A stretch of 33,870 nucleotides of DNA, taken from Planctomycetota bacterium (lineage in GTDB: Bacteria; Planctomycetota; UBA1135; GCA-002686595). The notes beneath the pieces are model-generated. The model saw only the letters and a program-made list of their open reading frames with translations. It did not search any database and had not been told where the DNA came from. A program made the position numbers and the translations under genes. Shown here piece after piece: positions 30,336 through 33,870 of this stretch. The stretch covers positions 1 to 33,870 of the forward strand of contig JARGPD010000001.1 in the NCBI GenBank assembly GCA_029212845.1. The letters are read 5' to 3'. Within the stretch, counting starts at the first letter, position 1, and each line of letters starts with the position of its first letter.

Positions 30336-31399
30336 CAGGCCGCTCGGATCAGGGAGCGAAGCTCCGTCGGGTCGGAGACCGCACGCTCGGCATCCTTGAT
30401 GTCGACGCGGCCGGAGCGGACGTGGACCGCGAGGGCCGCAGCCATCGTGCGCATGCCCAGGCGACCGCCGGTCTGGATCTGGCTGTAGATCTGGTGGGCC
30501 TTGCCGTCGCGCACCAAGGCGCGAATGCCCGGCGTCATGCGCAGGAGCTCAGCGGTGAGCGCGCGCCCGCGGCCCGAAGCCAGGGGCAAGAGCTGCTGGG
30601 ACAGCACCGCCTCGAGGCTGAAGGACAGCTGGGTGCGGACCTGGTGCTGCTGGTGCGGCGGGAACACGTCGATCACGCGGTTGATCGTCTGGACCGCGTC
30701 CGAGGTGTGCAGGGTGCCGAAGGTCAGGTGACCGGTCTCGGCCAAGGTCAACGCGGCCTCGATCGTCTCCTGGTCACGGAGCTCGCCGACCAGCACGATG
30801 TCGGGGTCCTGGCGCAGCACGCTGCGCAGGGCCGCATGGAAGGTCTTGGAGTCGGTGCCGATCTCACGCTGGGTCACCAGGCACTCGCGGCTCTGGTGCA
30901 CGAACTCGATCGGGTCCTCGACCGTCACGATGTGCTCCTTGCGGGTGCGGTTGACGTAGTCGATCATCGCCGCGAGCGACGTGGACTTGCCCGAGCCGGT
31001 GGCCCCGGTGACCAGGATCAGGCCCGAGCGCAGCTGGCAGATCGACTGGCAGAACTTGGTCGGCAGCCGAAGCTCCTCGAAGTTCGCGATCTCGTGGGGC
31101 ACCAGGCGCAGCACACAGCCCACCGAGCCCTGCTCGTGGAACACGTTGGCCCGGAAGCGACCCTGCCCCTCGAGCCCGAACGAGCAGTCGAGCTCGAAGT
31201 CGCGGTCGAAGCGGGCGATCTGGTCCGCGGACAGGAAGCTCGTCGAGAGGCGACGGATCTCCTCACCATCGAGGGGGCCAGACTCGACGGGCTCGAGGAC
31301 GCCGTCGATGCGGATCCGGGGGGGGCCACCTGCACGCAAGTGCAGGTCAGAGCCTCCCTTGCGAACCATGAGGGCCAAGAGGTCTTCGATGACGATCAT
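30335..31399 (-). CDS. pilT: PilT-type pilus retraction ATPase
   Basis: A 354-residue ATPase of the usual PilT length. It has the N-terminal GGSDLHLRAGGPPRIRIDG PAS-like region, Walker A GATGSGKST (132-140), Asp box (VEDPIEFVH), Walker B DIVLVGELRD and His box TGHLTFGTLHTSDAVQTI. The C-terminal segment contains RALVRDGKAHQIYSQIQTG, the counterpart of the AIRNLIREGK motif of retraction ATPases. It lacks the four-cysteine site, as expected. It opens the pilT-pilB-pilC operon, a gene order unlike the common pilB-pilT-pilC. A start at ATG 31399 is taken from the conserved N-terminus; neither a clear ribosome site nor a TAnnnT box is seen upstream. Confidence 0.95.
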   Translation of the reverse strand: MIVIEDLLALMVRKGGSDLHLRAGGPPRIRIDGVLEPVESGPLDGEEIRRLSTSFLSADQIARFDRDFELDCSFGLEGQGRFRANVFHEQGSVGCVLRLVPHEIANFEELRLPTKFCQSICQLRSGLILVTGATGSGKSTSLAAMIDYVNRTRKEHIVTVEDPIEFVHQSRECLVTQREIGTDSKTFHAALRSVLRQDPDIVLVGELRDQETIEAALTLAETGHLTFGTLHTSDAVQTINRVIDVFPPHQQHQVRTQLSFSLEAVLSQQLLPLASGRGRALTAELLRMTPGIRALVRDGKAHQIYSQIQTGGRLGMRTMAAALAVHVRSGRVDIKDAERAVSDPTELRSLIRAA

Positions 31400-31652
31400 G
31401 AGCGGAGGGCCGAGCGGGCTGGGCGGCGGGGTCCCGCTTGCCGGCTCTGGTACGACTGGTTTCGTGGATGGAAGGGGAGCACCGAGCTGGCGCTCTCAGT
31501 GCCCTTGTCGACACGCACCCCCCCTCTCCATGAATCCAATTGCACGTTCCCCTGGTCGGATCCCACCACCCAGGCTGCCCCGCCACGGCAAGGCGAGGGA
31601 GGCGCCCAGCCTAGCTGGACGCCTCCCTCGCGCGACCCGGGGTTGCCCGGGC
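31400..31652. other. Intergenic region between pilT and the EF-G-like gene
   Basis: A 253-base gap on the minus strand between the EF-G-like stop and the pilT start. The half nearest the EF-G gene contains a strong terminator (31593-31631). The other half should hold the pilT promoter, but I found no convincing -35/-10 pair. No open frame with gene-like composition is seen. Confidence 0.6.
31593..31631 (-). terminator. Strong terminator-like hairpin after the EF-G-like gene
   Basis: GCGAGGGAGGCG (31593-31604) pairs exactly with CGCCTCCCTCGC (31620-31631). Inside, CCAGC (31606-31610) pairs with GCTGG (31614-31618), so the helix has 12 plus 5 base pairs around one mismatch. It begins 22 bases after the EF-G-like stop read on the minus strand. 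The T-run is weak, as for many high-GC terminators. Confidence 0.65.
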
Positions 31653-33665
31653 TCAGTCGTGGTCGTGGACCTTGGCCGCGTCCGCGAGGACGCGCTTCTG
31701 CTCGGCCATCGGCATCGGGGCATAGTCTCGCGGGCTCATCGAGAAGCTGCCCTCCCCCGCCGTCTGGGACTTGAGGTCGCGCTGGTAGGTCTGCATGTTC
31801 GCGAGCGGAACGGAGGCCTCGATCACCGCGATGTGCCCCCCCTCCTCGCTAGCCTGGTCGAGCACCTGGCCGCGGCGCTGGCTGGTCAGGTCGCTGAAGA
31901 TCGTTCCCGCATCCTCGATCGGCGCGTGGATCTCGACCTTCATCATCGGCTCGAGCAGGACCGGTCCGGCCTTCTCGAAGGCCTCCATGAAGGCGCGCTT
32001 GCCTGCGACCTTGAAGGAGGCCTCATCCGAGTCGACCGCGTGGTACTTGCCGTCGAAGAGCTCGACCTCGACGTCCACCACCTGGCTGTGGGTCAGGATG
32101 CCCTCGGAGCAGATCTCGTGGATGCCCTTCTCGACCGCGGGGATGTAGTTGCGCGGGATCGAGCCGCCGACCACCTTGTCGAGGAAGACCACGCCGGAGC
32201 CCGGCGCGCCAGGGCGGACGCGCAGCTGGCACTCCGCGAACTGGCCGCGACCGCCGGACTGCTTCTTGTGGCGGTGGTGGCCCTCGGCCTCCTTGGTGAC
32301 CGTCTCCTGGTAGGCGATGCGCGGCAGGTGGGTGTCGATCTGGACCCCGTAGCGACGCTCGAGCCTGGCCTCGGTGATGGCCAGGTGCAGCTCGCTCATG
32401 CCGTTCATGACCAGCTCGTGGGTAAGCGGGTTGTGGTCGATCCGGAAGGAGGGATCCTCGGCCTCGAGCTTGTGCAGGGCTTCCCCGATCTTCTGCTCGT
32501 CCTTGCTGGTCCGCGGGGTGATCGCCAGGGAGACCGTGGGGGTCGGCATGTCGGGAAATTCCACCTCGTGGACCGGATCGCCATCGGTCGAGAAGCAGTC
32601 GTGGTGACCGATGTGCTCCACCTTCGAGAAGGCCACGATGTCGCCCGCTCGGCACTCCTCGACCGGGGTGCGGTTCTTGCCGCCGTTGAGGGCGAACAGG
32701 CCACCGGGCTTCTCGCCCTTGCCCTTGCCGTTGGAGATCAGGTCCGAAGCCCTCAGGGTGCCGTGCAGGATGCGAGCCGCGCAGATGCGCCCCACATGGG
32801 GGTCGGCCCGGACGCTGAACACGAGCCCGAGCAGCTTGCCTTCGTTGTCCGGCTCGACGACCTCACCGTCCACGACGAAGCGCGGGTTCGAGATCGGGGT
32901 CGGCGCGAACTCCTCGAGGAATTCGAGGACGTCGTGGATGCCGAGGCCCGACTCCGGGTTGCAGCAAACGATCGGGATCAGGGTCCCCTTGGCGATGGCG
33001 ATCGGCATCTGCCGGTCCAGCTCCTCGCGGGTCAGTTCCTGCCCATCGAGGTAGCTCATGAGCAGCTCCTCGTCGTCGCAGTTGTCCATGACCCGGTCCA
33101 TCGTGCGCTTCTTCCAGTCGCCGATCTCCTCGTCGAGGGCGCACAGAACCTTCGAGAAGCCCGGGCCGCTCTGGTCCGGGTGGTCCAAGGGCACGCAGAT
33201 CTCGCCGACCTTCGAGCGTAGCTCCTCGACGACCGCGTTGAAGTCGGCGTGCTCGCCATCGACGTGGGTGACCACGATGATCCGACCTAGGCCCAGCGCC
33301 TCGGCCGCCTCGAGCTTCTTCAGCAGGTTGAAGGTCACGCCGCTCGTCGCGCTCACCACCGCGACGACACAGTCCGACGCATGCATGCCGGACAGTGTCT
33401 CGGCCATGAAGTCCGGGTAGCCCGGCGTGTCGATCAGGTTCCAGGCCTTGCCGTCCTTGTTGGCGTGCACGACCGACAACTGCAAGGTGTGCCCCTTGTC
33501 CTGCTCCTCCGGCTCGGTGTCGCAGATGCTGGTCTTGTCCGCGACCGATCCCTTGCGCTCCGCGACGCCGAGCTCGAAGGCTAGGGCATCGACCAGAGTC
33601 GTCTTGCCGGAGGAGGGGTGTCCAATGAAGGCTAGGTTCCGAAGGGTGGCCGCGTTCGTTTTCAC
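31653..33665 (-). CDS. EF-G-like translational GTPase with divergent G-domain motifs (EF-G-2/FusA2-type)
   Basis: A 670-residue protein with the five-domain EF-G layout. The G1 P-loop is GHPSSGKTT (15-23). G2 is altered (EEQDKGHTLQLSV against the usual EQERGITI). G3 is DTPGYPDF, with Tyr83 at the place of the catalytic His of DTPGHVDF. G4 is T133-H-V-D136 instead of N-K-x-D, and G5 is also unusual (CNPESG). Domain IV keeps KQSGGRGQFAECQLRV and IPRNYIPAVEKGI, and the C-terminal DLKSQTAGEGSFSM matches EF-G. DTPGY and altered G2 occur in the EF-G-2/FusA2 group, whose members have low or unusual GTPase activity and are not the housekeeping factor. The start is GTG 33665, seven bases after AGAGG. 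No ribosomal protein or tuf gene is adjacent. The actual function is uncertain; a ribosome-associated role is inferred. Confidence 0.88.
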   Translation of the reverse strand: MKTNAATLRNLAFIGHPSSGKTTLVDALAFELGVAERKGSVADKTSICDTEPEEQDKGHTLQLSVVHANKDGKAWNLIDTPGYPDFMAETLSGMHASDCVVAVVSATSGVTFNLLKKLEAAEALGLGRIIVVTHVDGEHADFNAVVEELRSKVGEICVPLDHPDQSGPGFSKVLCALDEEIGDWKKRTMDRVMDNCDDEELLMSYLDGQELTREELDRQMPIAIAKGTLIPIVCCNPESGLGIHDVLEFLEEFAPTPISNPRFVVDGEVVEPDNEGKLLGLVFSVRADPHVGRICAARILHGTLRASDLISNGKGKGEKPGGLFALNGGKNRTPVEECRAGDIVAFSKVEHIGHHDCFSTDGDPVHEVEFPDMPTPTVSLAITPRTSKDEQKIGEALHKLEAEDPSFRIDHNPLTHELVMNGMSELHLAITEARLERRYGVQIDTHLPRIAYQETVTKEAEGHHRHKKQSGGRGQFAECQLRVRPGAPGSGVVFLDKVVGGSIPRNYIPAVEKGIHEICSEGILTHSQVVDVEVELFDGKYHAVDSDEASFKVAGKRAFMEAFEKAGPVLLEPMMKVEIHAPIEDAGTIFSDLTSQRRGQVLDQASEEGGHIAVIEASVPLANMQTYQRDLKSQTAGEGSFSMSPRDYAPMPMAEQKRVLADAAKVHDHD

Positions 33666-33672
33666 AGGGAAG

Positions 33673-33677
33673 CCTCT
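33673..33677 (-). promoter_or_regulatory. Ribosome binding site of the EF-G-like gene
   Basis: AGAGG on the minus strand is seven bases before GTG 33665. It supports the GTG start over internal alternatives. Confidence 0.55.
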
Positions 33678-33761
33678 GGGATCAAGTGGTCTTCAGCCGT
33701 GTCGGGGGGCGGGCAGGAGGCTCGTCCTCGGCGCTCGGCCGGTGTTCAGTCGTCTCTCGCC

Positions 33762-33767
33762 ATCATA
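33762..33767 (-). promoter_or_regulatory. Candidate -10 box for the EF-G-like gene
   Basis: On the minus strand TATGAT, one base off the -10 consensus, lies about 95 bases before the start codon. The sequence 17-18 bases upstream is a poor -35. Transcription from here would give a leader of about 90 bases with a normal ribosome site, unlike the leaderless-type genes at 11.8-14.2 kb. Confidence 0.35.
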
Positions 33768-33870
33768 CAAGCGGCCCCCCATTGCTCCAGCACGGAGGAA
33801 TCAGGGGAACCAGATCCGCGCGTCCGCTTTTGAGCCCCCCTTCAGGGAGCTGGGTTAATGGAAGAGCGGC

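Larger units (their letters stand above)
33666..33870. other. Upstream region of the EF-G-like gene and right window edge
   Basis: A 205-base stretch with no credible gene. It contains the EF-G-like ribosome site, a candidate -10 box and a tRNA D-arm-like fragment at the extreme right edge that I could not support. Confidence 0.5.

Noticed and set aside
30981-33221. 746-codon open frame antisense to the EF-G-like gene, and similar long antisense frames (for example 1604-3442, 3976-5862, 16726-18636, 20964-22781)
   Set aside because: They lie opposite clear genes and have Arg/Ala/Gly/His-rich, low-complexity proteins with no family motif. In GC-rich DNA stops are rare in these frames.
33845-33870. 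tRNA-like D-arm (GGGTTAATGGAAGAGCGGC) at the right edge
   Set aside because: It has a D-loop-like sequence, but there is no T8 or pairing D-stem and no acceptor stem to match. The window ends before an anticodon arm could be tested, so it is not called.
1-33870. Mobile elements, CRISPR arrays, phage genes
   Set aside because: No transposase or integrase motif, regularly spaced direct repeats or phage structural genes were seen.

Overview
The window is very GC-rich bacterial chromosomal DNA from a diderm: there are several lipoprotein signal peptides, a TolC-type outer-membrane protein and a type IV pilus/type II secretion-like motor. I see no insertion sequences, phage genes, CRISPR arrays or rRNA. 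The pilin style (GFTLIEL followed by an AIIASIAIPKLMSARLAANESAA-like helix, split here as AIIASIAIPK and LMSARLAANE), the large glycine-rich lipoproteins and the divergent EF-G suggest a deep-branching group such as Planctomycetota. That placement is an inference, not proven by the sequence.

Layout, left to right. 1-4983 (minus strand): a MacAB-TolC-like exporter, read as TolC-like lipoprotein, membrane fusion protein, ABC ATPase, FtsX/MacB-type permease (cut by the left edge). All four genes overlap by 1-11 bases. 5147-11864 (minus): an envelope operon of an alkaline-phosphatase-superfamily ('sulfatase'-fold) lipoprotein with a Thr in the nucleophile position, a YYY/DUF2298-like polytopic protein, a GT-C-like polytopic protein and a secreted orphan. 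A further GT-C-like gene is divergent from it (11984-13786, plus). 13783-15114: cutA (minus) and a proline dehydrogenase gene (plus). 15118-24338 (minus): a five-gene run of a ~1,010-aa glycine-rich lipoprotein, an amidohydrolase, a paralogous ~1,008-aa glycine-rich lipoprotein, an NrnA-type DHH phosphoesterase and a calcineurin-like phosphoesterase. 24661-26285 (plus): a small helical lipoprotein coupled to tatD. 26447-31399 (minus): pilT-pilB-pilC followed by a pilin gene with its own long structured leader. 31653-33665 (minus): an EF-G-like GTPase with degenerate guanine-specificity motifs and a strong terminator.

How the parts fit. The exporter and the pilus motor are complete enough to name. 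The 5-14 kb block looks like a cell-surface glycan or lipid-glycan modification locus: polytopic GT-C-type enzymes use lipid-linked sugars on the outer face of the inner membrane, where the phosphatase-fold lipoprotein would also sit. The paired glycine-rich lipoproteins are probable surface or outer-membrane-attached structural proteins. NrnA and the phosphoesterase are translationally coupled and probably act in nucleotide or phosphoester turnover.

The least-explained signals are the paired lipoproteins, the three-membrane-protein envelope locus, the structured pilin leader, a terminator-like RNA in the 24.3-24.66 kb divergent gap, and a recurring TAnnnT box 6-9 bases before start codons, which suggests leaderless mRNAs. 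Many very long open frames lie antisense to the genes; they are by-products of GC-rich codon use and are not annotated.
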